Shown: piece after piece, positions 7,731 through 15,986 of the stretch
Layout of the letters: each line of letters starts with the position of its first letter
How positions within the stretch are numbered: position 1 is the first letter of the stretch
Origin: Cellvibrionales bacterium UBA2618
GTDB taxonomy: Bacteria; Pseudomonadota; Gammaproteobacteria; Pseudomonadales; Porticoccaceae
Length of the DNA: 40,832 nucleotides
Reading direction: 5' to 3'
Assembly: GCA_002339165.1 (NCBI GenBank)
Contig: DDJS01000158.1
Location: 48,240-89,071, forward strand
Program-made: the position numbers and the translations under genes
The notes under the pieces: generated by a model
The model's database searches: none
Told to the model about the DNA's origin: nothing
The model's input: only the letters and a program-made list of their open reading frames with translations

Positions 7731-8703
7731 CGTCGCGCGGTGAAGGTTTAGGGGGATTGATAAGCCTGCGAAAAAATTCGATATCGCGGGCCAACGCGCT
7801 GGAAAAATTGGCGTCGCTAAACAGATGATTAGGACTGTCGTAGGTGAAAAGGGTAACGACTTTTTGGCGTTGATGTAATTGCTTTGCCAAGTGTGTCGAG
7901 GTCGCAATCGCAGTCACTGGATCGTCAACCGCATGGTGAATGTTGAGCGCGCATGCCAGCGCAGACAGATCGATTGGCTGGGCGTTTTGAACATCCTTCT
8001 CGTTGTAGTCGGATAAATATTGCATTGTAGTCGAGGGTTTTTCTGGTCCTATCAAGGCTGCTGACCACAGGCTTGCGCCGCGGATTTTATCACCTAGAAC
8101 GGCAGCGGCTCGCAGCGTTACGGCCGCTCCCATCGAGTGACCGAGCATAAACACGTTGTTGGGATCGATATTGTCAAGGTTACCGGTGATGGCAAACGCA
8201 CCCTGTACATCGCGTGCATACCAGTATGGGGAATCGCGCCGCAGGACGAATTCGATGCCCTCTGAATCGTTATGACCGCGATAGTCTGGAGACACCACGA
8301 GAAAGCCCGCACGTGCTATAGCTGCGGGTATTAGTCGGTAATAGTCGCCCGGACGATCGTTGACACCGTCTTCCGTACGGCGCCCATTGTCGTGCGGAGT
8401 CGGATGAAAACCATGATTGAAAATTACCACTGGCCAGCCCGATCCCGGGGGCGTGCGGCGGGGTTGAAGTACTAGCGCATATTGGCGTAACCCATCGACC
8501 TTAAATACCGCGATATCGCGTTCCAAACCGGCCACTGGATTTGCCAAAGGATTATTTTGGCGCCCGATAAAGACCGCTGTGACGGCATTTTTTAAGTCTT
8601 TTAGAGCGGGTTCGCGGGTTCCGCGGTCAGCAGCTAAAGACATGGTGCTTAACCCCAAACTAGCGGCCACCAAAAGACTCGTTATGTAGACGTTCTTGAT
8701 CAT
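7708..8703 (-). CDS. Secreted alpha/beta hydrolase
   Basis: This is a periplasmic alpha/beta hydrolase. Starting from the ATG at 8703 it has a Sec signal peptide ending near 'GLSTMSLAA'; the upstream ATG at 8748 would add 15 residues before it and neither start has a clear ribosome site. The body shows 'VVIFNHGFHP' (oxyanion), 'VVSPDYRGHNDSEG', the nucleophile elbow 'GHSMGAAV' and a late Asp 'HHAVDDPVTA' with 'DSPNHLF' supplying the His. The fold resembles dienelactone hydrolase or prolyl oligopeptidase-type esterases. It follows the sulfotransferase gene in the same direction by about 70 bp and ends 23 bp inside the convergent lipoprotein hydrolase gene. Confidence 0.75.
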   Translation of the reverse strand: MIKNVYITSLLVAASLGLSTMSLAADRGTREPALKDLKNAVTAVFIGRQNNPLANPVAGLERDIAVFKVDGLRQYALVLQPRRTPPGSGWPVVIFNHGFHPTPHDNGRRTEDGVNDRPGDYYRLIPAAIARAGFLVVSPDYRGHNDSEGIEFVLRRDSPYWYARDVQGAFAITGNLDNIDPNNVFMLGHSMGAAVTLRAAAVLGDKIRGASLWSAALIGPEKPSTTMQYLSDYNEKDVQNAQPIDLSALACALNIHHAVDDPVTAIATSTHLAKQLHQRQKVVTLFTYDSPNHLFSDANFSSALARDIEFFRRLINPPKPSPRDANVPLVR

Positions 8704-8774
8704 CGCCAAGGCGATTCCGAAGTTATATAGATAGTCAAAGTTTAGCATTTTTTAAGCGACATAAAGTGCGTCGC

Positions 8775-10634
8775 TTAGGTCTTGACTAAATCGCCAAGTG
8801 CATCGAGTAATGGCTCTAGATGGTCCGAATAGTGTCGCCACGCGGCAACCGAGTGAGCGTAAAGCGGCTGGCGAACTTGTGAGGCGCTGGGCGTGCGAAC
8901 CAAACTTTCGAACTCATAAAACTGCAACATCTCAGGCTCGAATGGCAGCGACAAAAAATCACAAAGACGGTGGATTTGCTGTTCACTGTGAGCGACTAAA
9001 TCTTCGTAACGCAAGTTAAAGATTCGCTTGGAAAAGAGCTCATTCCACTGCTGCATCAAGTGCCAGTACGCGCGGTATTGCTGCCCCAAGTACGTCAGAT
9101 CATGGGCATAGTCCTGACCTTGAGGGAAGGGTAGTTTAAAGATTGAAAAACAGGTGTCCACCGGATTGCGGCAACAATGAATAAATCGCGCTTGCGGGAG
9201 GGCCCGCGCTATCAACCCGAGATGCTGAAAATTAGTCGGTGTTACATCGAGAATATGTGTTTGCAGATTATGGTTGGCATACTGCGTCAGCAGGGACTCA
9301 CCGAGGGATTTTAATTCGTCTCCAGTCAATGACTCGATAACTTCGGGGTACGGCTTGTTACCCGACTCGACCGCCCGCAAGGTCATATCATGAACCGCGC
9401 GGGTCTCTCCATATCCATTTACTTGCGAGTGACTGGAGAGGATTTGGCCGGCCAGTGTGGTTCCAGATCTCGGCATACCGATAATGAAGAGGGGTCGCGC
9501 GTCGCTTGTTTCAAGAGGCTCGACATCCCGCTCGAGGGCGCGTCTAGTATACCGTGCAACGGTTTGATAAAGATCTTCTCGCTGGCTGATAGCAAACGAA
9601 CTCTGCTGGGCTTTTAACGCATTGCCCATCAGCCAAGCATTAAATGCGCGATCGCGATGTCCACGCCGTTCATGCGCGGTAGCGCTGGCAAAGTGCCGGT
9701 AAACGTCGGCCTCTAAATGGCCGGTTTGCGGCAACGCATCAATCTGCGCGAGTTCGCTTGATAGCGCCACGCGGCCCTTGAGCTGCAATCGATAGTAATG
9801 CGGTTTTGACCAATTTGGTTGCGCAGCGATGGCGAGCGAAAAATGCTCGGCTGCGGCGGTTGCATCACCGCACTGCTGGTGCAATAACCCCTGGGCGAAG
9901 TGTGCCTGTGCAGATTGAGGTAATTGCAAGCGCAACGCATCGAGGGTCTGCTGGCACTCGTCAACTCGACCCGACTCGCGCAATACGTCGATAAGACCTA
10001 TCCAGCTATCGACCGCTGCGGGGTCTTGTTGGAGTGCTTTTTCATACCATTCAATGGCGTTTGGATAGTCGCCAGAAGCTGCATAGGTGCGCGCGATTTG
10101 ATAACGCACCTGGACGCGTTCTGGGGCAATTTGCAAGGCACGCAACGCACATGTCAAAGCGTTTTTGAAGCGCCCTTGTGCACGTTCAACGATGGTGGAA
10201 TTTAACAAACTGTCGATGTGCTTGGGGTCAAGGTTTAGCGCGCTTTGGTAACATTGCTCGGCCCGGGCAATATTACCTGTATCACGATAAAGACTGCCGA
10301 GGCTGTTAAGCGCATTGACATTTTTTGGTACTAGTGACAGGGATCTTTCGAGTGCGCGTATAGCCGCTTGCAGATCTCCGACTCGTTGTTTTGCCAAGGC
10401 TAGATTGGCCAGCGCTTGATGATCCTTTGGTTTGATCTCGAGCGCGGTTTGAATCAGTCTTATCGATTCATCGCAACGATCGCTGCCAAGACAAATGATT
10501 CCAAGGATGTTCAGCGCCAAAATATGATTTGGCTGAAGTTTTAAAACTTGTCTGAATTTTTGTTCGGCAGCGCCAAGCTCGCCGGCTCGATAATGACGAA
10601 TGGCTAAATTGAGCAAAGTGTCGAGTGTCTGCAT
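8775..10634 (-). CDS. TPR-repeat sulfotransferase
   Basis: The 619-residue protein is a fusion of an N-terminal tetratricopeptide array (about residues 5-345, roughly eight repeats such as 'ALNILGIICLGSDRCDESIR') and a C-terminal PAPS-dependent sulfotransferase. The 5'-phosphosulfate loop 'FIIGMPRSGTT' is at residues 383-393 and the 3'-phosphate site 'CCRNPVDTCFSIF' near 497. It has no signal peptide, so it is cytoplasmic. TPR-sulfotransferases are common in marine bacteria; their acceptors (glycans, proteins, small molecules) are mostly unknown. Its neighbours, a TonB receptor upstream and a hydrolase downstream, do not settle the acceptor. A rho-independent terminator separates it from the TonB gene, so it is probably less expressed than that gene or has its own promoter. 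Confidence 0.85.
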   Translation of the reverse strand: MQTLDTLLNLAIRHYRAGELGAAEQKFRQVLKLQPNHILALNILGIICLGSDRCDESIRLIQTALEIKPKDHQALANLALAKQRVGDLQAAIRALERSLSLVPKNVNALNSLGSLYRDTGNIARAEQCYQSALNLDPKHIDSLLNSTIVERAQGRFKNALTCALRALQIAPERVQVRYQIARTYAASGDYPNAIEWYEKALQQDPAAVDSWIGLIDVLRESGRVDECQQTLDALRLQLPQSAQAHFAQGLLHQQCGDATAAAEHFSLAIAAQPNWSKPHYYRLQLKGRVALSSELAQIDALPQTGHLEADVYRHFASATAHERRGHRDRAFNAWLMGNALKAQQSSFAISQREDLYQTVARYTRRALERDVEPLETSDARPLFIIGMPRSGTTLAGQILSSHSQVNGYGETRAVHDMTLRAVESGNKPYPEVIESLTGDELKSLGESLLTQYANHNLQTHILDVTPTNFQHLGLIARALPQARFIHCCRNPVDTCFSIFKLPFPQGQDYAHDLTYLGQQYRAYWHLMQQWNELFSKRIFNLRYEDLVAHSEQQIHRLCDFLSLPFEPEMLQFYEFESLVRTPSASQVRQPLYAHSVAAWRHYSDHLEPLLDALGDLVKT

Positions 10635-10655
10635 AGTACATCCAATTAAGAGGCA

Positions 10656-10681
10656 TAAAAAAGCCCCGCGTGAGCGGGGCT
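10656..10681 (-). terminator. Rho-independent terminator after the TonB receptor gene
   Basis: On the minus strand the 8-bp GC-rich hairpin AGCCCCGC / GCGGGGCT (10662-10681, loop of 4) is followed by a run of six T residues. It lies 43 bp beyond the TonB receptor stop codon and before the sulfotransferase start. Confidence 0.85.
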
Positions 10682-10723
10682 AATAATACTGCCTTTTAAT
10701 TTAAATACCGCTACTTTTGCCGC

Positions 10724-13063
10724 TTAAAAGTTGAACGATGCGCGAATACCCCAGGTGCGCGGATCATTAAATTGCACCACAGCTCGCTCATTGCTGAACG
10801 TATCGCTTCCGGTAAGATAGTCTTCGTCCGAGGCGTTATTGATGTAAGCTTGTATGGAATATGCGTCGTTTGCAGAATACCAAGTAGCCGTCAAATCAAC
10901 GGTAGAAAAACTGCCCTGTTCCGACCAGAAATATTGGATCGTTTCAGTGTTGTAGGAATCAGAATAATACAAAAAGATGCCGGGTATTAACGTCCCTCTA
11001 TCGCCCATGTCTATTTCATACGTGACCGCTAAGTTGCCGCTCACGTCTGGCGAAAATGGCGTATCGAGACCTGTCATATCCATCGACTTGCCGCCGCCAT
11101 CGAGTACCGTGATACGGCTGTTACCATTCGTTTCAGTGTATTTATAGGCTTTGGTGAACGCGGTAAATTCTGAGTTATCAAAAGTCACGGCGGATGTGAC
11201 GCGGAGCTTATCGCTGGCTTGCCAGACCATTTCGATCTCTAATCCGGACGAGTCCATACCGCCACCGGGTACAGTTCTTGAGCCAAATAGATCGGTGCCG
11301 GGGACGATGTAAAGCTCACTGGTGGTCAAGCCGTCATAACTACTGTCAAAGTAGGTAGCGTTGAGTTGCATGCTGCCATCTAGCAGAGTGCTTTTGATGC
11401 CAACCTCAATCGCGTCATTTTCACTCGCATCGAGCAGTTCGCCAGTGCCTTGTTGCACCGCGCCCGATATATACCCTGTACTCGCTGCGGCGAAGACCAT
11501 GATATCGTTGGTAACGTTATATTGGAGCGCCAACCGATAGTCGGTATGCGTATCATCACCAGTTTTTTTCGCAGCGCTGCTAGCAGTGTGCCCAGGCCTT
11601 GGCGTTCCATTCAACGTCGATTTATCGACTACCAGACCCTGCGATGTGCGCTCATCATCACTGTAGCGAGCACCTGCGGTGACGGTAAGCTCTTCGGTGA
11701 TATCGTACTCGGCTTGACCATAGAAAGCCGATGAGTCAGCAGTCGACTCGGTACCGTGTAGCCATGATGCCCAAGCCACAGACTGTGGCGCAGATGCTGC
11801 GGTATCGCCAAAAATCCATTTGTAACTCGCATCTTCACTAAAGTTGAAGTAGCCAATGGTCCAGCGTAACTCGGTGTCACCAATGGAGCTTAAATTGATA
11901 TCCACTTGGTTAGAGTCAGACGTTCTGATTTCGCCAGATGCCCAACCACCCGTTGTGTTCTCGCCGACTGGATCATAGGTGCCGGCCACCGAGAAATCGC
12001 CGTCTAAGATATTGTAGCCCTCATAATCGTAACTGCCTGCGTTGACCTTTAAGTCGGCAAATCCAAGATTCCAATTGAAGCTTAGGGTAAGAGAATCCTC
12101 TTCCATATCGCGATTTGGGCGATAGTCGTAGGTGATTGTTCGCAGGTCATCGGTTATACCAGCACTGCGATCGACTGGGAATTTACCATTTTTGGATTTG
12201 CCGCCTTGCCAGCCATCGCGGGTTCCCGCGCGGTTATCCAAGATTCCTGTAAACCCGTTGGTTGCACGCGTTGCAGGATTGACTGGAACACCGAGTACCT
12301 TGTGACCGAAATCTCCGGCCCCGTTGGCGGTATCACTCCAATTACCGTAGGTGAGGTTAAGGTCCATATCATCATTAATATCAAACTGAATCTGCGCTCT
12401 GACATAGGTATTGTCGGCGTCGATTAAACCCGCATTTGAATCGAAAGTATTTTCCACGTAGGGATCGTGGGTGGTATCAGTCGCGGTTAATCGCACCGCT
12501 ACCGAATCGCTCAGCGGCACATTCACGAAACCCTGAAATTTACGCAGGTCGTAATCGCCCACCGACACAGAAAGCCCGGTGTCGAGTCCGTCCGTCGATG
12601 GCTTTTTGGTGATCACGTTCAACAGCCCGCCGAGCGTATTGCGTCCAAAGAGTGTGCCTTGAGGGCCACGCAGGACTTCGATACGCTCAATATCGACAAA
12701 GCTTGCTAAGCCTTGACTGGCCGTGGGTCGGTAAAGACCATCATTGTATATAGGCACTGCAAGATCTGTGGTTCCAGCCGATCCGGCCCCGCGGATAATG
12801 AGTTTAGGGTGATTACCAACGTCGCGAATCTTCATTCCTGGAATCGCTTTTTCAATGTCTTGGATATTTTCGATGCCCATTGATGCGAGATTTTCGCCAG
12901 AGATAGCCGAAACAGACATCGGAATCTCTTGAAGGCTTGCTTCTCTTTTTGTGGCGGTTACCACGATCTCTTCAATCTGCGCTGCGTGCGCCATGGACGC
13001 TACGATAGCGTTTGAAATCGCGACTGCTAAAGCAGATTTTTTTAATATATTCGAACGATTCAT
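10724..13063 (-). CDS. TonB-dependent outer-membrane receptor (cluster A)
   Basis: The 779-residue protein has a Sec signal peptide (about residues 1-27, 'AVAISNAIVASMAHA'), a TonB box/plug beginning 'IEEIVVTATKREASLQEIP', plug motifs 'VLRGPQGTLFGRNTLGG' (residues 131-147), and a 22-strand barrel ending in the aromatic C-terminus 'IRASFNF'. This class imports large or scarce substrates (siderophores, glycans, aromatic or steroid compounds) across the outer membrane using TonB energy. Lying among catabolic genes it is more likely a nutrient receptor than a siderophore receptor. A strong GGGGAAGAG ribosome site precedes the ATG. A TTGACA promoter with a cluster-A operator-like motif in its spacer lies about 110 bp upstream, suggesting co-regulation with the rest of cluster A. 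Confidence 0.9.
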   Translation of the reverse strand: MNRSNILKKSALAVAISNAIVASMAHAAQIEEIVVTATKREASLQEIPMSVSAISGENLASMGIENIQDIEKAIPGMKIRDVGNHPKLIIRGAGSAGTTDLAVPIYNDGLYRPTASQGLASFVDIERIEVLRGPQGTLFGRNTLGGLLNVITKKPSTDGLDTGLSVSVGDYDLRKFQGFVNVPLSDSVAVRLTATDTTHDPYVENTFDSNAGLIDADNTYVRAQIQFDINDDMDLNLTYGNWSDTANGAGDFGHKVLGVPVNPATRATNGFTGILDNRAGTRDGWQGGKSKNGKFPVDRSAGITDDLRTITYDYRPNRDMEEDSLTLSFNWNLGFADLKVNAGSYDYEGYNILDGDFSVAGTYDPVGENTTGGWASGEIRTSDSNQVDINLSSIGDTELRWTIGYFNFSEDASYKWIFGDTAASAPQSVAWASWLHGTESTADSSAFYGQAEYDITEELTVTAGARYSDDERTSQGLVVDKSTLNGTPRPGHTASSAAKKTGDDTHTDYRLALQYNVTNDIMVFAAASTGYISGAVQQGTGELLDASENDAIEVGIKSTLLDGSMQLNATYFDSSYDGLTTSELYIVPGTDLFGSRTVPGGGMDSSGLEIEMVWQASDKLRVTSAVTFDNSEFTAFTKAYKYTETNGNSRITVLDGGGKSMDMTGLDTPFSPDVSGNLAVTYEIDMGDRGTLIPGIFLYYSDSYNTETIQYFWSEQGSFSTVDLTATWYSANDAYSIQAYINNASDEDYLTGSDTFSNERAVVQFNDPRTWGIRASFNF

Positions 13064-13168
13064 TACTCTTCCCCTTGATTAGATTGCTGGACGGCTTTTG
13101 GTGTTTGACGTATACGTAAGGTTGCACAAAAAAGCTTTTTTAAGAATGTAAATTTGCCTTTTTTTTTG

Positions 13169-13197
13169 ATTGTGACTTCGCATGCACTAACTGTCAA
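13169..13197 (-). promoter_or_regulatory. Promoter with operator-like motif, TonB receptor gene
   Basis: On the minus strand TTGACA (13192-13197) and CACAAT (13169-13174) are 17 bp apart. The spacer and -10 contain TGCATGCGAAGTCACA, matching the cluster-A motif TGCATTCGAAGTACA at most positions. The geometry suggests repression by a protein bound in the spacer. Confidence 0.5.
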
Positions 13198-13333
13198 ACT
13201 CAATGTGCGTATTCAGCGCGTTAAAAACGCGTAATATGGACATTTTTTTAAACGAAACGTTGATTTATTGGATTAAAAAGGATGAATTGCGGGTCGAAAA
13301 TTTTATATCAGAGCTATTTTTGCAGCTTTATTG

Positions 13334-13355
13334 TTTGCATTCGGAGTACATATGA
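13334..13355 (+). promoter_or_regulatory. Operator-like motif copy upstream of the SnoaL-SnoaL-symporter unit
   Basis: TTGCATTCGGAGTACATATG differs from the copy at 3767 by one base in 21. It lies about 400 bp before the gene at 13750. An ATG follows the GGAG by 5 nt and opens only a 19-codon frame (MTHHICLEMGFEEGAWRLN), possibly a leader peptide or a relic. Confidence 0.42.
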
Positions 13356-13749
13356 CTCACCATATTTGTCTCGAAATGGGCTTCGAAGAGGGCGCATGGC
13401 GACTCAACTAATCCCTGATTGCGCTGCATTGTTTTGGTTTGCCGCGATGATTGCCGCGATGGTCGCGCAGCATGTTTTATTTCGGCGGCCTATGCCTACC
13501 GGCCAGTCGAGCTTGCTATGATTGAAAAGGCGGTGCGGGATTTAGCGGTGTGCCTGCAAACGCAGTCGCTGTTTTCCAGGAGAATGCGATGGACAAGCAT
13601 AGCAACCATGGCAGGTTTAAAAACTAAGCAATAAAGCGGTTAACAACAGCACAGGGTATTGCCGTAATCGCTAACATTTTAATAATTTGTTCGGATGAGC
13701 GACGGGCTGGCGATACAAGCCTGCGGAATAGCAAAAATTAGGGGTCAAT
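13356..13749 (+). other. Long untranslated or decayed stretch
   Basis: Between the motif at 13334 and the SnoaL gene I see only short frames in different phases, such as 13398-13521 and 13440-13634, none with a recognisable domain or a good ribosome site. It may hold a long 5' leader or a degraded small gene. No strong hairpin with a T-tract was seen. Confidence 0.3.
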
Positions 13750-14910
13750 ATGGCTATCGATAAATCATCAGCGGCGGCCTTGAGTCGCTCACACATGCCG
13801 GCGAATTTCGATATATCGCTGGACAGCTATCTTGGGCGATCCGATATCGGTCGCGGTTACGTTGAAAACGAGACGCGTATCCCACAAGATTTTGGAACGA
13901 CGCAATCAATGCAAGGGTTTGAGAAAACCTATAAAAACATCATCGATTACATTGTCCGTATTACTTTCAGAATCTGGGAGACGCGTGATGTTGACTATAT
14001 CGCCGACACCTACACCGGCGCATCGGTAGTTTATGATGATTATGGATTGCAGTTAGGTAACGAGAAGATCATTGCCGATACGCGACATACCACGCGTGCC
14101 TTTTCGAACATCGAACTGGTTGCCGATGAGGTGATTTGGGCTGGTGATGACGAGATTGGTTATCACACCTCCCATAGAACGATTATCCGCGGCACCAATG
14201 ATGGCGACAGCAAGTATGGCCCTGCAACCGGGAAGACGGTTGAGGTGCTAGTCATAGCAAATTGTGTTGCGTTAGAGAATAAAATATTTTTGGAGCACGT
14301 GCTCTACAATAATTCGTCGCTCATTCAACAGCTTGGTCTGGACATTAACCAGTTGGCGCGCTCGATGTCGACTGGCGATAGCGTTGCCGGGTGGCCACGC
14401 GATTCGGCAACTTGGCAGGCGTTGCGCGTTGCTGCGAAACCCGATGTGGCGCTGTCAGTGGCTGAACCTATCGAGGGTTTTGACCCCGATGCGTTCGCTA
14501 GAGCGCACCTTAACCAAGTTTGGAATCGAGGTGATTTAGCGTGCTTGCCCAAGTATTACACCGCCGATTTTGCGTTTACCGGACCGACCGACCGACAAAG
14601 CCTGGGCATTGATGCCTATGCAGAGTTTGTATTGTCGATACGCGAGTGCTTTTCCGACCTTCAAGTGCAAATGGATGAGGTCTATTGGATGGGCAATCTG
14701 GCCACTGGATTTTTGATCTCGGAGCGTTGGAGCGCCACCGCAACGCATACACAAGATGGCCTTTTCGGCGATCCCAGCGGAATCAAGGTGCAAATTTGGG
14801 GTATTACACAGCAGCATATTATCGACGGCAAGGTGATGCGAGAGTGGTTATTATTTAATGAACTCGATGTGATGATGCAAATAGCCCGCGGGCACCAAGA
14901 CAAGTCATAA
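13750..14910 (+). CDS. Two-domain SnoaL-like (NTF2-fold) protein
   Basis: The 386-residue protein has a roughly 50-residue N-terminal extension followed by two SnoaL/NTF2-like domains (about residues 58-200 and 242-380). It is a paralogue of the 361-residue protein at 1270-2355, sharing 'MQGF', 'DYIVRITFRIWE', 'YGPATGKT' and a C-terminal '(E)EW...FNELDVM'. No signal peptide is seen. It opens a rightward unit with a second SnoaL-like gene 16 bp downstream and an SSS symporter, so it probably works on the compound the symporter brings in. An AGGGG ribosome site precedes the ATG. The reaction is unknown; SnoaL-like folds host cyclases, isomerases and dehydratases. Confidence 0.75.
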   Translation: MAIDKSSAAALSRSHMPANFDISLDSYLGRSDIGRGYVENETRIPQDFGTTQSMQGFEKTYKNIIDYIVRITFRIWETRDVDYIADTYTGASVVYDDYGLQLGNEKIIADTRHTTRAFSNIELVADEVIWAGDDEIGYHTSHRTIIRGTNDGDSKYGPATGKTVEVLVIANCVALENKIFLEHVLYNNSSLIQQLGLDINQLARSMSTGDSVAGWPRDSATWQALRVAAKPDVALSVAEPIEGFDPDAFARAHLNQVWNRGDLACLPKYYTADFAFTGPTDRQSLGIDAYAEFVLSIRECFSDLQVQMDEVYWMGNLATGFLISERWSATATHTQDGLFGDPSGIKVQIWGITQQHIIDGKVMREWLLFNELDVMMQIARGHQDKS

Positions 14911-14926
14911 ATTAGGAGCCACTAGA

Positions 14927-15943
14927 TTGACAGACTATATCGAAAGCAAGCAAGTCGTGCGCGATTTTTACCAAGCGCTTGGTCGGGCTCATAACGAAAC
15001 ACAGAGCCATAAGCTGGCGGAAATTATAAGTGCACACGTAGCACCAGACTATTTTTGGCGTGGGATGCACCCGTTTTATGAACTGCAGGGTGCGACTGAG
15101 GTGGCAGAGGTTTTTTGGCAGCCGCTCAATGCGTCGTTCACCAACTTACAACGCCGCGTTGATTTGTTTATGGCTGGGAGCAATACCATCGATGGAGGTG
15201 CTTCCGAGTGGGTATGCTCTATGGGCCAGTTGATGGGATTGTTGGATCAGCCGTGGCTGGGCATTCCCGCGACGAGAAAGATGTCTTTTATCCGCTATGC
15301 CGAATTTCACCGGGTAAAAGATGGAAAAATCCATGAGACGGCATTGTTTATCGACATCATCGGTGTGATGAAACAATCCGGCGTATGTCCCTTGCCGGTT
15401 CAGACCGGTGCGGATATCGTCATTCCTGGTCCGATGACCCATAGTGGGCTGATGTATACCCCACAGGATCAACAGGCCACCGAAAAAACACTGCGCTTGA
15501 TCAATCATATGTGCGAGGACTTAGTGGGCTCGGGCATGTCATCATCGCTGGATGAACTGCATAATACGTGGCATGACGATATGATTTGGTGGGGACCTGC
15601 GGGTATAGGGTCGACCTACACATGCCGCCGCTACGAAGAGCAACACCAAGGCCCATTTAATGAAGGTTTGTCGGACATCGTATTTAATGGTCATGTGGCG
15701 CGGTTTGCGGAGGGCGATTTTGGTGCCTGGTTTGGGTGGCCTAATTTGACTATGACTCCGTCGGGTGGTTTTTTGGGCTTGCCGGGATCAAATCAGCGCG
15801 TCGACATGCGCGTGGTAGATATTTACCGTCGAGATGGTGATAAGCTCGCAGAAAACTGGGTGTTTATCGATCTGTTATATTTTTTGGCGCAGCAGGACAT
15901 CGATGTGTTGGCGCGCTGTGAACAAATCTATCGCCGTTACTAA
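14927..15943 (+). CDS. Two-domain SnoaL-like protein (paralogue group 2)
   Basis: The 338-residue protein starts with TTG; an AGGAG ribosome site lies 8 nt before it and there is no in-frame ATG near. It contains two SnoaL-like halves, with 'YFWRGMHPFYELQG' in the first and 'WWGPAGIGSTYT' in the second, followed by 'GGFLGLPG' and 'RRDGDKLAENWV'. It is very close to the 356-residue-frame protein at 17980 ('PWLGIPAT', 'RYAEFH', 'DIIGVM') and more distantly related to the one at 18995. The repeated W-x-G-x-x-P-F/G-x-G-x pattern in both halves suggests similar ligand pockets. It lies between another SnoaL-like gene and the symporter; the function is unknown. Confidence 0.75.
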   Translation: MTDYIESKQVVRDFYQALGRAHNETQSHKLAEIISAHVAPDYFWRGMHPFYELQGATEVAEVFWQPLNASFTNLQRRVDLFMAGSNTIDGGASEWVCSMGQLMGLLDQPWLGIPATRKMSFIRYAEFHRVKDGKIHETALFIDIIGVMKQSGVCPLPVQTGADIVIPGPMTHSGLMYTPQDQQATEKTLRLINHMCEDLVGSGMSSSLDELHNTWHDDMIWWGPAGIGSTYTCRRYEEQHQGPFNEGLSDIVFNGHVARFAEGDFGAWFGWPNLTMTPSGGFLGLPGSNQRVDMRVVDIYRRDGDKLAENWVFIDLLYFLAQQDIDVLARCEQIYRRY

Positions 15944-15986
15944 GCCTAGGTCGTAAACGACCCAGCCCTGATAAGAGTGAAAAGTT

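Noticed and set aside
13282..13634. Two overlapping short frames in the long gap before the SnoaL gene
   Set aside because: No ribosome site, no domain and inconsistent frames; kept only as an unassigned stretch.
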